Origin: Aselliscus stoliczkanus
Lineage: Eukaryota > Chordata > Mammalia > Chiroptera > Hipposideridae
Direction: 5' to 3'
Assembly (NCBI GenBank): GCA_033961575.1
Contig: CM066730.1
Location: 116,649,523 to 116,713,522 of the forward strand
DNA length: 64,000 nucleotides
In this document: positions 22,613 through 34,248 of the stretch, in pieces
How positions within the stretch are numbered: position 1 is the first letter of the stretch
Layout: every line of letters starts with the position of its first letter
Notes under the pieces: model-generated
Told to the model about the DNA's origin: nothing
What the model saw: the letters and a program-made list of their open reading frames with translations, nothing else
Databases searched by the model: none
Made by a program: the position numbers and the translations under genes

Positions 22613-24083
22613 GGGAAACTCTTAAAATTGAATTTTGGTAAAGAAAAATTGAGCTCCTCATTTGGAGTGTGCTGTCACTGAACCCATTACTCTTTCCAAA
22701 GCCCTGCATGGCCCCAGAGGCATGGTCTTCAGAACAGTGAAGGAATGGATGTGCCAAGTACTAGTTATGTATGTGTTATACAGCTAGAAACTTGATTTGA
22801 AAGCTGTCATTATTCATCTTGTCATTCACATGGGATATTTTAAAAATCAGTTGAACCCTTTGAAATATGGAAAGGCAGGATAAAAACCCATATATATTTA
22901 AATTTCTAATAACCTTATACTGTTAGATCCACTATTAGCATAGACAATTTCACTTGGGGAATCTTTTCTAAGTATGAGGGGTTAATGAAACATGATGCCC
23001 TGTGAATGGTGCAGGAATAAAGAGAAGGCCATCAGGAGTTGATGGATTATGAGTTGATAATTATGATACCTTGCTCATGAAGCCAGGGCCATGAAATCAT
23101 TTTTATTGAATCAGATTTTGAGAAATGACTGCCCTCAATACTTGCTTGGCAGATATGTCCTTAGAGTCACCAAGGTAACTGGAAAAGAATGTAGTTGTAT
23201 GTACCCAAATCCCTCCCCATGATGCTCTAAAAATGTACTATCTTTCACTCTGCATGCAGAGAACTATATGTGATTTGAGGGTGACATCCAGTATCTCTAC
23301 TGATAATGTGAGCTGACAACTTTCCATGACACAAGTGTGAGACTCCTTGTTTAGACATTAACCTGTTTTCATGGGCTCAGAGTGCTTCCAAACAGACAAG
23401 CTGTTATTTTTTATCCTTTCTGATCAGGGCACATTTTAGAGAACTTAGACATCAAACTAATATAAATATGAGGTCCTGAAACCAGCCTGTCTGTCCAGAA
23501 GAGTGACTTCAAAAGGGCATGCAGACTGAAAGGCCCCTTACAGCATTCAAATCTCTGTCCAGACACCTGGACCAACTCAGGAATATCAGGGTGTGCTGAA
23601 GGCTTCAGGGGAAGGCTGGGAATGCCACCTCCAACAACACTTGGTTAATCTATATCAGCTGGGCTTCTTGTGGCCTAAACAAGGTCCAGTCCAAGGTGTC
23701 TGCTTCATACTGGCCTGGAAGCCATGGGCTACATGGCGAAGTGGTGACAGAGGTTCTCAGACTTGGGACAGGGCTGGCTGGCTGCTCCCTGGAAAGAAGG
23801 CTCAGATTCAAATTCAACATGCTCATTTTGGGTTGAAGCAGTCCAACAAAGGAGAGGTCAGGAGGGCACTGCAGAATCCCAGACCCACTTTACCTTAGCC
23901 AAGCCTAAGAATGACTCTAGAAACTACATCTCCCTGAAAATACTCGAAAGTGACTGAACTATCCTTCTAGAAAAGATCGCCTCCCTTGCCAAATGATCTA
24001 GTTAACTTTAGGAGCAAAGCTGTTTTCAAGGGGTTTATTAATGAGAGGTTTTTTTTCGTTTGTTTTTTTATTCTTCTGTATAG
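22613..24083. other. Last MCOLN3 intron, unassigned
   Basis: About 23390-23900 is GC-richer and could be an old LTR or other repeat, but I cannot name it. The open frame at 23593-23898 has no recognisable domain. Confidence 0.4.
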
Positions 24084-24218
24084 CATTACCAGCAAGATGG
24101 ATTCCCAGAGACTGAACTTCGCACATTTATATCAGAGTGCAAAGATCTACCCAATTCTGGAAAATACAGATTAGACGATGAACCTTCGACATCTATATTC
24201 TGCTGTTGTAAAAAGTAG
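24084..24218 (+). CDS. MCOLN3: MCOLN3 last coding exon: C-terminal tail and stop (residues 510-553)
   Basis: 135 bases including TAG at 24216-24218; acceptor GTATAG. It encodes HYQQDGFPETELRTFISE and the ending STSIFCCCKK. The cysteine cluster before the terminal lysines parallels the palmitoylated cysteines of TRPML1, so lipid modification is plausible (inference). The methionine-started frame 23986-24174 overlapping this exon is in another frame and is not coding. Confidence 0.96.
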   Translation, partial: HYQQDGFPETELRTFISECKDLPNSGKYRLDDEPSTSIFCCCKK

Positions 24219-24885
24219 CTATCAGGGTTATTTGTGCTATAAAAGAAAATATAATGTGTAGCTGAGTTGGGAGACTATGTGGATATTTAAATATCAGGTG
24301 TAGTATGTTTAAAGACTTGTTTTGAGCATGTTGATAGCTGTAATTAATCAAGAGCTAGGATTATATTTTTAAAAGCAATATTTAATGTCTTTTCAGCTTT
24401 ATGCTGGGTTTATTGAAAAAAAAAAAGCCTAACTTTGATTGGGAAGCTATTAGATTCTTGTTCTTTCTTTACTTTGCTACAGTTTTAGACTGTGTTCTCT
24501 ATGCCACCCCCCTTTACTCTAGCTCTTAATCCCTTACTTCCAGCTATTTTGACTGTTTTGATTGTGTAACCTGTGGACCAGTGACTTCAGACAAACACTA
24601 ACCCTGGCCTGGGCCACTCTGAGGGGTTCATCCCTGAGAGAGAAAGGATGGTTGAGATATGTATATCCAGTAATCATTGTATTTTAAAACCAGGGCAGAA
24701 TAAGAAAGAAACAACCATCACCAGCTAACAGTCCAATATTTGGTTCTGAAGGGCAACTGTTACATGATGCTTTTTTTAGTTCTGGAGTGGATCAGGATTT
24801 TTGTATTCATGTATAGGTTTTTTTTTTTCCTTCTCCTTCAGTGTTAAAGTAGAAAGTTGAAAGAGTATCCTATATGTATATGAAA

Positions 24886-24891
24886 ATTAAA
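24886..24891 (+). promoter_or_regulatory. Possible proximal polyadenylation signal (ATTAAA)
   Basis: An ATTAAA hexamer, the commonest variant signal, lies about 670 bases after the stop codon and could give a shorter MCOLN3 mRNA. Cleavage is not visible in sequence. Confidence 0.35.
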
Positions 24892-25257
24892 GTACATAGC
24901 AAATGCATATTTGATTTTACAAGGATGATTTTATTAGTACTTGCACGGACTTGTGAAGTCTGTACGATGTACTGGGCCCTTCATAGGCACATCCATTATC
25001 ACAGAAAAGAGTAACATTTTAGGGACAGGAACTGTGGTCTCATGGGGAGAGGTTCTATCATGCACATTAAAAATATTTTATAAAACAATTACCCTCAAAA
25101 GTTAAAAACGAACGGGAAATATATGCCTTAAAAAGACACAAAAACAAAAACTCTCTACTCCTTGCAGACTGCTGATTAGAAGTGTCAGGGATTTTCACAG
25201 CATGAATCTTTATTTTGTGTACTGTTTGTTCAAATAGAAATGACTTCAATGATGTAC

Positions 25258-25263
25258 AATAAA
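25258..25263 (+). promoter_or_regulatory. Probable main MCOLN3 polyadenylation signal (AATAAA)
   Basis: A canonical hexamer followed by a GT-rich 'ggtgttc' and a T-rich stretch, 1040 bases after the stop codon. It is the best candidate for the 3' end of MCOLN3. Confidence 0.6.
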
Positions 25264-25285
25264 GGTGTTCTTAAAGCAAACTCTT

Positions 25286-26400
25286 TTTCTGAAGGAAACG
25301 AATTTGTTAATTTTTCATTTTGTTTTAAGGACTAAATGAAGATAGCCTTGAGACATTAAAATCTTATTATAACACTGACCTAGTATTGAGCCTGGGGTTT
25401 TCTTTGCCCTGAAGTCAGTATGTTTCTGCTGTGGAATAAAGCCAGTGACTTGGCACCTTCATTTCTCTCTCCTGATTCTCCAAACTTTCTTACTGTGGCA
25501 GGAGTCCTTGATAAATTTCAGGGCCTAATTTTTAGTAATGATTCCTATGAGAGAATATCTCTTCTATTTCCTGAAAGAAACAGCACTAACTGTTTTGAAC
25601 TGTCCCCAAAACCTGTACAATGGCTTGTTCTGGGCAGGCAGATAAATTATGGGCCAGTCATCTTCATATTTTCTTTATATGTATATATGTGTCATAAAGA
25701 ATGTCAAGTTTGTTGTAAGGAGGAATGGAGAATAGAAGTTTACATTTCTTCTCCCAGGCTTCTAGATTGGGGGAGCAAAGAGGAGATTGAGGCTGGACTT
25801 TTGCTGATGATGTCCACTTGTCTGGAGGTCAGGTTCTTTGCTCTTTCCTTCCCAACTGCCCTCCTCCCCTCCCCCGATGTAATGATTCTCAAGTTTTTGG
25901 ACATAAGAATCACTGGGGGTTCTTGTTAAAATTGTGGATGTCCAAGTAATACCAATTTCTTTTTTTCAAGTCCTAGGGTGAGGCATCTTCATTTTTACTA
26001 GGTACACAAGGTGATTCTGATTCAAGTGGTCCGTGGTGGCTGTGTGGCCCAGAGTTGGACAGGAATAACTAAATCCCTTTGTTAGGGCTACAAATAAGGA
26101 ACTATCCATAAGGATCAGGATTCAGACTGGTCTTCTACTTGTATTTTTTGACCACATTAGTCAAGAGAGAAATCCCAAACTAGAGGGTTTATAGATATCA
26201 AAATAGTGTCTTAGGATTTGTGTTGTCTGTTACAGTCATTTGTAAGTATACTTTGATTTTGTTGATGCCACATTTTCTTTAAACAATTCAGATGCCATTT
26301 TTTTCTATCACTTTAACAAAGCTGTAAAATATCTAATCAATATTGAATTTTAATCTTTTTGTCCCAGCATACCACTTTCAAATTAAATTAGTACATATAA
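25286..26400. other. Intergenic sequence with a MER5A-like remnant (about 25875-26045)
   Basis: The MER5A-like piece is marked by 'gattctcaagtttttggaca' and 'gtgattctgattcaagtggt'. The 169-codon open frame at 25420-25929 runs into it and lacks any recognisable domain; I take it as chance. Confidence 0.45.
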
Positions 26401-26715
26401 ATAGAGAAGTGATAGATTAGGAAAAATAGATAAAATTCTCATTATTTAATGCTGTGATGATTTACATAGAAATCCTAATTGAATTAACAAATTCTCAAAA
26501 CTAGAGGGTTCAGCAAGGTTGTTGGATGGAAGAGCAATTTAACAACTCTCTAAGCTTCATCTACACTATCCATAGTCCTCTAGAAAATATGACAAATCAT
26601 CCATAGTAGAAATAAAAATTATAAATTATCCAGCAATTATCCTAAGGTAGAACGCACAAAGCCTTCCCAGTGAAAATTTCAAAAACTCCATTACAGGACA
26701 TAAAAGAAGGTCTGA

Positions 26716-26821
26716 GGGCTGGCCGAGTGGCACGGTGGTTAAGAGCTGGCTTGGGATGCCAGCAGCCCGGGTTCGGATCCCACCTATAAGGGCCAGTGAC
26801 ACTGCCCTCTTAAAAAAAAAA
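26716..26821 (+). mobile_element. Monomeric tRNA-derived SINE inside the L1
   Basis: Head 'gggctggccgagtggcacgg', B-box-like 'ggttcggatccc', 'cagtgacactgccctc' and a poly(A) tail. The flanking duplication is imperfect (ggtctga / gatctga). Confidence 0.8.
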
Positions 26822-27541
26822 GATCTGAATAATTGCAGAAGTAATATATTCACGAATGGGGGCAACTTAGCATGAGATTCAATTCTTTCAAATGAATCTA
26901 TAAATTCAATGTAACAGCAATAAAAATTCCAAGTTTCTTTTGAAACTCAACAACTGAATTTTAAAATTCATTGACAATACCTATATGAGGAAAATTACAA
27001 AAATTCTAATGAAAGAAATAAAAGAACTAAATTAGTTGGAGAAATAGTCCATGTCCATGGATAAAAAGACTCAATATTATCAAGATGTCAGCTCTCCTTA
27101 ACTTGTTCTGTAGATTCAACACAATCCCAATCAAAATCCCAGTGATGCATTTTGTGGATATTGGCAAACTAATTTTGAAGTTTATATGGAGAGGCAAAAG
27201 TTCCAAAATAGTGAACACAATATTGAAGAAGAACAAAGTTGGAAAACTAACACTACCCAACATCAAGACTTACTATAAAGCTACAGTAGTCAGGAAAGTG
27301 TGGTATTGGTGAAAGAATAGATAAATAAATCAATGGAACAGAATAGAGACCCCAGAAATGGACCCACACCAATAGAGTTAATTGATCTTTCACAAAGGAA
27401 CAAAGGCAATACAATGGAGCAAAGATGGTCTTTCCAACAAATGCTGAAACAACTGTATATCCACATGTAAATAAATAAATAAACAATTAAACAAACAAAT
27501 CTAGACATAGACCTTACACCCATCAGAAAAATTAACTCAAA

Positions 27542-27647
27542 GGGCCGGCCGAGTGGCGCAATGGTTAAGCGCTGGCTTGGGAAGCCAGCGGCCCCGGTTT
27601 GGGTCCCACATATGAGGGCCAGTGACACTGCCCTCAAAAAAAAAAAA
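27542..27647 (+). mobile_element. Monomeric tRNA-derived SINE inside the L1
   Basis: Head 'gggccggccgagtggcgcaa', 'cagtgacactgccctc' and a poly(A) tail. The target duplication AAAATTAACTCAAA on both sides marks a young insertion. Confidence 0.85.
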
Positions 27648-28694
27648 TTAACTCAAAATGGATCATAGATGTATATGTAAGATGCGAAAATATAAAACTC
27701 CTAGAAAATATCATAGGAAAATTATAGATGAACTTGGGCTGGGTGCTGACTTTTTAGATACAACACCAAAGGCACAATCTATGAAAGAAAAAAACTGATA
27801 TGTTAGTCTTCATTAAAATAAGAACTTCTGCTCTGCAAAACACACCAACAAGAGAATGAGAGAATAAGCACAGACTGGGAGAAAATATTCGTAAAAAGTA
27901 AATCTGATAAATACTATTATACAAAATATGCAAAGACCTCTTCAAAAGTCAACTATAAGAAAACAAACAACCTGATTAAAAATGGGTGAAAAATCTGAAT
28001 AGACACCTCACTAGAAAACGTACAGATGGCAAATAAGCATACGAAAAGGTGCTCAACATCAAATGGCATTAGGAAATTGCAAATAAAACAATAGTGAGAT
28101 ACTACTACACATGTAGTAGAAAGTCCAAAATTCAAAACCCTGACAACACAAAATGCTGGTAAGGATGTGGAGCAACATGAACTCTCATTTGTTTCTGATG
28201 GGAATGCAAAATGGTACAGCACTTTGGAAGAAAGTTTGGCAGTTTATTATAAAAAAAAATACTCCTACCACACATTCCAGCAGTTGTGCTCCTTGTTGTT
28301 TTCACAAATGAGTTGAAAACTTACGTCTATGCAAAAAAAAAAAACCTGCACATGGATGTGTATTGCTTTACTCATAATTGCCCAAACTTGGAAGCAACCA
28401 AGATGTTTTTCAGTAGGTGAATGGATAAATAAACTGTGGTACATTCAGATTATAAAAATTTATTTAGTGCTAAAAAGAAATGAGCTATCAAGTCATGAAA
28501 AGACATGGAGGAATCTTAAGTGCATATTAGTAAGTGAAAGAAGCCAATCTGTAAAGGCTACATACTATGTGGTTCCAACTATATGACATTCTGGGAAAGG
28601 CAAAACTATGGAGACAGTAAAATAAATGATCAGTGGTTGTAGGAGAGGGAAGAACAAATAGGCAGCTCAGAGGATTATTAGGGCAGTGACTTAA

Positions 28695-29055
28695 TCCTTC
28701 GGGGCTGATACAACAGAATACCATAAACAGGGTGGCTTATAAACAACAGAAATTGATTTCTCACAGATCTGGAGGCTGTGAAGTCCAAGATCAAGGCACC
28801 AGCAGATTTAGTACTTGGTGAGAGCCTGTTTTCAGGTTCACAGACAGCTGTCTTGTTGCTGTGCTCTCACATGGTGAAAGGGGACAAGGAAGTTCTCTGG
28901 GACCTCTTTGATAAGGACACTAAATCCCATTCATGAGGGCTCAACCATGATGATCTAATCATCTCCCAAAGGCTCCATCTCGAAATACCACCACATTGGG
29001 CATTAGGATTTAACATATAAATTCGAGGTGGGAGCACAAACATGCAGTCTATAGC
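28695..29055. repeat. Old interspersed repeat splitting the L1 3' UTR
   Basis: Text such as 'aaacagggtggcttataaac', 'agatctggaggctgtgaagt' and 'ggctccatctcgaaatacc' is typical of a widespread mammalian repeat whose family I cannot fix. The L1 3' UTR resumes after it near 29058. Confidence 0.5.
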
Positions 29056-29659
29056 AGGTAGTGAAACTATTCGGTATGAAACTATAATGGTAGATACATG
29101 TCATTACATTTGTCAAAACCCACAGGCTGTACAACAACAAGAGTGAACCCTAAAGTGCGTAATTGGGATGATAATATTTTAATGTAGATTCATCAATTAG
29201 AACAAATGCACCAGTTGATAGTAGCAAAAGCTATGTATGTGTAGGGGGAGGGAGTATATGGGAACCCTCTGTACTTCTGCTTAATTTTTCTGTGAACCTA
29301 TGACTGCACTAAAAATAAAGTCTATTATTAAAAAATTAAAATAAGCATAATATTTCATGGTATGTGGAACACAGTCACTCTGTTTTGTTTATATAATATA
29401 TGGTCTGTGACTGCCTTCACACTATAACAGCAGAGTTAGGTAATTGCAACAGAGACAGTACATCCCCCAAAGCCTAAAATGTTTACTATCTGCTCCTTTA
29501 TAAAACAGGTTTGCTAACGCCTGATTCATAAGATAATTTGCTGAAAACTGACTTAGTTCCATAGAAAAATTGAGCTGCCTTTGTATCTGCCACCATATGC
29601 AAATTTGAAGTACAATGGAATTTGGTATGAAGAATAAAACTAAAATGTTATAGAAAAAT

Positions 29660-29935
29660 GCAGAAAACAATGGGTGACCTAGGAGATAGAGAAAAACTTC
29701 TTAAGATCGCAAAAGCACAAGCCATAAGGATTAATATTTTTAATTTTGGTTTCACAAGATCAAAATTAAGAACTTCCATGCAAGGAAGAACACCATGGAC
29801 AAAGTTAAGACATAGGTGAAGACTGATAGAAGATATTTATAATGTTTACACTGGCAAGGGATTGCTATCTAGAATATACAAAGACTACCTGCATATCAAC
29901 AAAAATTGGAAAGGATATGAACAGTAAGTAAACAA
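29660..29935 (+). repeat. L1 ORF2 fragment
   Basis: Phrases such as 'acaagatcaaaattaagaac', 'acaccatggacaaagttaag' and 'ggattgctatctagaatata' match an L1 ORF2 segment in sense orientation, heavily decayed. Confidence 0.6.
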
Positions 29936-31199
29936 AAAGCACCATTTTTCCTCCTATTTTATTTGTTCTTCTTCTACAAAAACTTTGCAGTAAATATTGT
30001 TCTTGCCTACCTATCCCAATAAACTATTATATTTTTACTATTAGCCTGTTGTATATTTTCAACTCTTAAAAAAAAACACCCCTTTAACATTGTAAATCAC
30101 TGAAACTTTCATATTAATGTAACCTGTTAGAGAAATTCAAGACGTCTTGCTTGTAAGTCTAAAATTCCTTGTTATAGTACACTATTGATCAAAAGATTCT
30201 TGTGTTATTTAGTTATTGGACATTACAAAATTGAGTCAGTGTACGTAACTTTTTGTTCTATGATATGCAGAACACAGCCATTTGAAAGGAACAAAGCATA
30301 ACACAAAACAGTGACCATTACTGCCAGTGAGAAATGAGCCAGGATCTTTACCATAAACAGTGACTTTCTGAAAATGAAAAACTTAACTGTGAACTAATTT
30401 ACTAATTTAGAATGATTAGATTAGGTACTTAGAAACTAAAATTCATATCTCTTAGTTTGTGTGATAGTCACAACTTTCAACCGTCTGATTCCAGGTATTT
30501 TCCATTCTCACACCCTTCCGCTCTTCCCTACCCCTAATTCCTCTCACACACTTCAGATTGAGTATTTCCTAGAACCTTGCTACTTAAAAGTGATTCATGG
30601 ACCAGCAAGCATCAGGAACATCTTCTAGTTAGAACTGCAAAATCTCAAGTCCTATTCCAGACCTATTGATTGAGAGTTGGCTTCAAGACGATCCCCTTGG
30701 TGTTTCATTTGCACATTAAAATTTGAGATATTTGGAGTTTCCTTTGGCAACTGCTTCTCCACAAGAAGAAACAGATACCTGGAGCGCAGTAACATTTCCT
30801 CTGTGTTTCTTCTAAAAAGGAACCTAACTACACCACTGTGACACCCAGCTTTGGAAACTGTGACTGCACAAACAGGATCTTCCAAGCTTGTCTGGACCCA
30901 GCGGGCACCTCTGATGAAAGGGGCTCTAAAACAAGGCCTTTTTGCCTAATAGCCTATTGGAAGTGTCTTTCAAGAGAAGGTCAATTATGTATGTTTTTAT
31001 ACACGTCATTCTGTCTAGTGGCTTCTACCTGGAGAAGCATATTAAAATAATTACCCGGCAGAATATTCTTTGCCGTAGCTAAACCCAAGACTTACACACT
31101 TGCTGATCCAAACAGCCTGGAATCGCGAACTTTGGATGCTGCTGCTACTACGTGAAGAGTAGGGATAGGCAGCCTCCTTCGGAAAGAGCCTGTTGCCCG
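29936..31199. other. Intergenic upstream of MCOLN2, with a MER5A-like piece (30575-30725)
   Basis: The MER5A-like part has 'ttcatggaccagcaagcatc' and 'tcaagtcctattccagacct'. Otherwise this is AT-rich sequence, giving way to GC-rich sequence from about 31100. No gene is recognised. Confidence 0.45.
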
Positions 31200-31791
31200 G
31201 ATGCAAACTGCCAAGCCGGCATCACCCTCAGCTGAACATGGCTTTGGGCATGTGCTCGCGACCCTCATCTCTAAGATTCAGGTCCGGTTTCCCACAGGCG
31301 TTTTCCTTTCGTGCACCTGAAGGGAAGAGCAGAGGCGGCGGCTGCAGCCAGGAGCGCGGGCCTCCTGAGTGCTGCCACTCCCGCGGTGCGCCTCTATGCC
31401 ATTCCTCTGCGCCCGCCCGGGGCCACGCTGACACTCACTCCCAGCGCAGGGGGACCGTTCCAGCTCCCCCACGACAGCGAAGGGCGATTCGTTTTTCTTT
31501 TTCCTTTGGTGCCTGGAGCACTTTTAACCTCTGTGAAAAAACCCGGTCACAGTTTTGTGATCGTGCACTTCAGAGTGAAAACACACCGGAGTGAACTTGT
31601 CAGTTTAGTGCGAAGCCCTAGAAGGAAAGGATCATGCCTTTCATATCCCAGTATCCACAGTACCCAGCTCTCAGCGTGGCCCTCAGTGAGTGCGTCTTGA
31701 ACGCCTCAGAGTAGAGATGACTAAAGAAATGGACAAATGAACGGACGTAGAAAACAAGGAAAGAATGGAGACATCAAGAAAGGAATGAAGC

Positions 31792-31909
31792 GGGCCGGCC
31801 GAGGGGCGCGGTGGTTCAGCGCTGGCTTGGGAAGCCAGTGGCCCCGGTTCGGGTCCCACATATGAGGGCCAGTGACACTGCCCTCAAAAAAAAAAAAAAA
31901 AAAAAAAAA
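31792..31909 (+). mobile_element. Monomeric tRNA-derived SINE in the MCOLN2 promoter
   Basis: Head 'gggccggccgaggggcgcgg', 'cagtgacactgccctc' and a poly(A) tail of about 24 bases. GGAATGAAG is found on both sides (ends near 31790 and 31925) as the target duplication. It lies only about 100 bases upstream of the TATA-like box. The long uninterrupted A tail suggests youth. Confidence 0.85.
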
Positions 31910-32181
31910 GAGAACGGAATGAAGAAAGGCAGGAGCTGCGGAGGGCCTGGGTGTGCGCGGCCCCGCCGCCCGGGGGCGGTGTGGCAGGCGCGCGGGCCGC
32001 CGGACCCCTTATAAGACACGTCTCCGCAGCCCTCCCTCCTGGCAGACACCCGGGAGGCAGGGCGGGCCGGGCCGGGCGGTCCCAGCACCCGGGACACGAG
32101 CGCGGGAGCCTCCGGCAGGCGCCCGCGGCGGAGGCAGGTGCGGCCGTCCCCGCTTTGGCCCCTAGTTACTGCCGCATCATC

Positions 32182-32258
32182 ATGCCTCACGGCGCGGAGG
32201 CGCTGGACCTGCCGGAGCGGAACCGAGCGTCAGATCTGTCTTCGGGGCCGCACCGCAG
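32182..32258 (+). CDS. MCOLN2: MCOLN2 coding exon 1: N-terminus (residues 1-26)
   Basis: MCOLN2 encodes TRPML2, an endolysosomal cation channel of recycling endosomes, prominent in immune cells. The exon runs from ATG (A at -3) to the donor CAG|gtcagt: 25 codons plus two bases. The split codon AG|A joins exon 2 in frame (PHRRNAMAH). The count of 26 residues before NAMAH equals the human protein as I recall it, although the sequence itself (MPHGAEALDLPERNRASD) is not similar. That spacing is the main support for this start; a downstream start in exon 2 is also possible. Confidence 0.75.
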
Positions 32259-32730
32259 GTCAGTACCCCAGGGGCGCTCGGCGCCGCCTGCTGGGCGCGC
32301 CATGGGCCCCCTTCCATTCCACGCTGCCGCTCCGGGGGCCCTGCCGCCGCCCTCTCCCTGCGCTGCTTTCCTCCGTGGGTCTTCTCTCTCCCGCACCTCC
32401 GCTCCATCTCCCACCGCCCCCGCCTAGATCCGCTTCGAGGCCTCCCGCCTCCCGGCGCTCCGAGAGTCTGGCCCGCGACACGTGGAAAAAGTCTCCCAGG
32501 AACCCCGGGCGGGAGACGACAAGGCGGAGTTGGTGACCCGGAGGCGGGGCGGGAACGCCCGGCCACGCGCCCCCTTTCGTCCGCCTCGCAGCCCCGCTGC
32601 CGCCTCCTCCACGCAGTGCCCGCGGCACCGGGCCACCCGCCGCGCCTGCCTTGGGGCCGGGGTCTGCGCGCACCGCGCGGCGGGCAGAAAGGGTAAGAGC
32701 GGAGGGTTGAGAGAAGGTGGCCCGCCTGGG

Positions 32731-34248
32731 CCGGGTCCAGAACGTGCGTGTGCACGGAAGGCTTTTCCTGCTGTGAATCCCAAGAGCTGTGGAAAGTTTG
32801 GAAGACACAGGCATGGCTTGGCAGGCGTATCCTTTGCCTCAGGCCAGGAAGCCAGAGAAAGGATCAGGTGTTTTCAGGTTAACCGTCAGGTGAGGCGCTT
32901 CAGCTGCGTCTTTCAGGGTATCGGACTCAGGAGCAATCCTCATCAAGTGGATGACTTGGCTGTGCTAGACCAGCGCTTTCTTGCTGCCTTGGGAACGCTT
33001 ATATTCACTGCTTACAGTTAGTCAAATAAGACTGTGCTTTGACTTCCGGAACAAACAGGCCTTTTCCTCAGGTGGGAGGGTTACAGTGTGGTTAACCTCA
33101 ATTTCTCGGCCTTCATGAAAAGGTGTACAGTTTAGCCGAATGGCGCTGCCAGACGGCCCCACCTCCGTGGTCAAAGCTGCAACCAGCCAGCCGCGCAGCT
33201 GAGCCGGGGCGATGAGTACAAACGGGCCTTGGATCCCCTTGCCCTGCTTGCGAAACAAATATAGTGGTGGGTCGTTAAAACTTTCTTAAAATAGTTAGTG
33301 ACTTTCCTGTCTTTCCTGCATGGCACTCTCAAATGCAATATTATAAACGGGCTTAAATGCTAGCAAGGAAAGCCAGGATTCAAGAGAATTTACTTGCTCT
33401 CTGGTGTATTTTCTTGATCTCAGTTCAGCTTGCACTGATAAACAGGTTTGTGCTCGTGGTGGGTGTGCTATATCATTTTTCTATCTTTTTTTCTTGACTC
33501 TGGTATTTTTCTTAGTACATTTCCTTCAGGACTTAAAAGGTTTTTTGTTTTTTTTTTTAAAAAAAATCATATCCAGTCCATGTCTCCAACAGTTCCCGTT
33601 CTTACAGCATGGAGGGGACACACAGTTGGGTGTGAACATAAATAGCTTTTGAAGGGATTCAGATTTGAACTATGTATCTGTATGCCTGGTTGGACAACGC
33701 CACTGGGAAACAAGATTGTGTGTCTTAGTAAACTGGAAATGGAAGAAGGGGTCAGGAAGGGAGGCGGGAGAGGCACTCTGCGGATGTCAGGATGCCCGAT
33801 CTGGTGTTTTGTGTGGAGGGGACCAGCTACCTCGCTCTCCCCAGAGCTGGGGTATGAGCTTCTACTTTCAGAAGCTGCGCGCTGTCTTTGTGATGTGCTA
33901 ATCCAAGAGCACACGTTTGGGGGAATCTGGTAGCTTCTTCCTATTGAGTCAGCAGTCTCGAGATTTTAGCTCATCTTCCTCTTCATACTTTTAAGAGTCC
34001 AACTCCCATAACCGTATACTTCCCCTTCTCTTTCGTAAGAACCTTCCATAAACCAGGTTCAGTGGCCTGGATCCTTTAAAAACAGGCACATTTCCCACAC
34101 TGCCCCTGACCATTCCCATGCAGAGGCCATCATAATCGTGTCATTTTATTGAATCTCCTGCACTTAAAAATAGGTAAATTCCCAAGAAGTGTTTAAAGAG
34201 GCCTCATTCTTTTCTCTCAAGGAGAAGCACATCAAAAGTGTTATTTTA
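32731..34248. other. MCOLN2 intron 1, first part
   Basis: Composition falls back to the genome average after the CpG island. A T-rich run lies near 33540. No named repeat or exon is visible. Confidence 0.45.

Larger units (their letters stand above)
24219..25285 (+). other. MCOLN3: MCOLN3 3' UTR
   Basis: Non-coding sequence after the stop codon, about 1.05 kb to the probable cleavage site beyond the AATAAA at 25258. It includes AT-rich stretches and no strong open frame. The end is inferred from the polyadenylation signal only. Confidence 0.65.
26400..29336 (+). mobile_element. L1 LINE (ORF2 3' part and 3' UTR), interrupted
   Basis: A sense L1 with ORF2 C-terminal text at 27085-27312 (NTIPIKIP, LILKFIWRGK, LTLPNIKTYYKA), a long 3' UTR and an A-rich end at about 29336 after 'taaaaataaagtctatt'. 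Two young monomeric SINEs (26716 and 27542) and an unnamed older repeat (about 28695-29055) interrupt it. Multiple stops and frameshifts make it dead. Confidence 0.8.
31200..32730 (+). promoter_or_regulatory. MCOLN2: MCOLN2 CpG island promoter
   Basis: The sequence changes sharply to high GC with frequent CpG, covering the first MCOLN2 exon. GC boxes (for example ggggcgg near 31973 and ggcggggcggg near 32543) and a TATA-like TTATAAG at 32009-32015 fit a transcription start near 32040, which would leave a 5' UTR of about 140 bases. A SINE at 31792-31909 sits inside the island. Several long frames on both strands are products of GC content. Confidence 0.7.

Noticed and set aside
23986..24174. 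62-codon frame overlapping the last MCOLN3 exon
   Set aside because: It is out of frame with the conserved TRPML3 C-terminus, which reads from the acceptor at 24084 to the TAG at 24216.
25420..25929. 169-codon open frame downstream of MCOLN3
   Set aside because: Runs into a MER5A-like remnant, no recognisable domain, no upstream or downstream exon partners. Probably chance.
31193..33021. Several long overlapping frames on both strands (up to 191 codons)
   Set aside because: They are in the CpG island, where stops are rare. They overlap each other in all frames, are Arg/Pro/Gly-rich and match nothing; only 32182-32258 is supported by splicing to exon 2.
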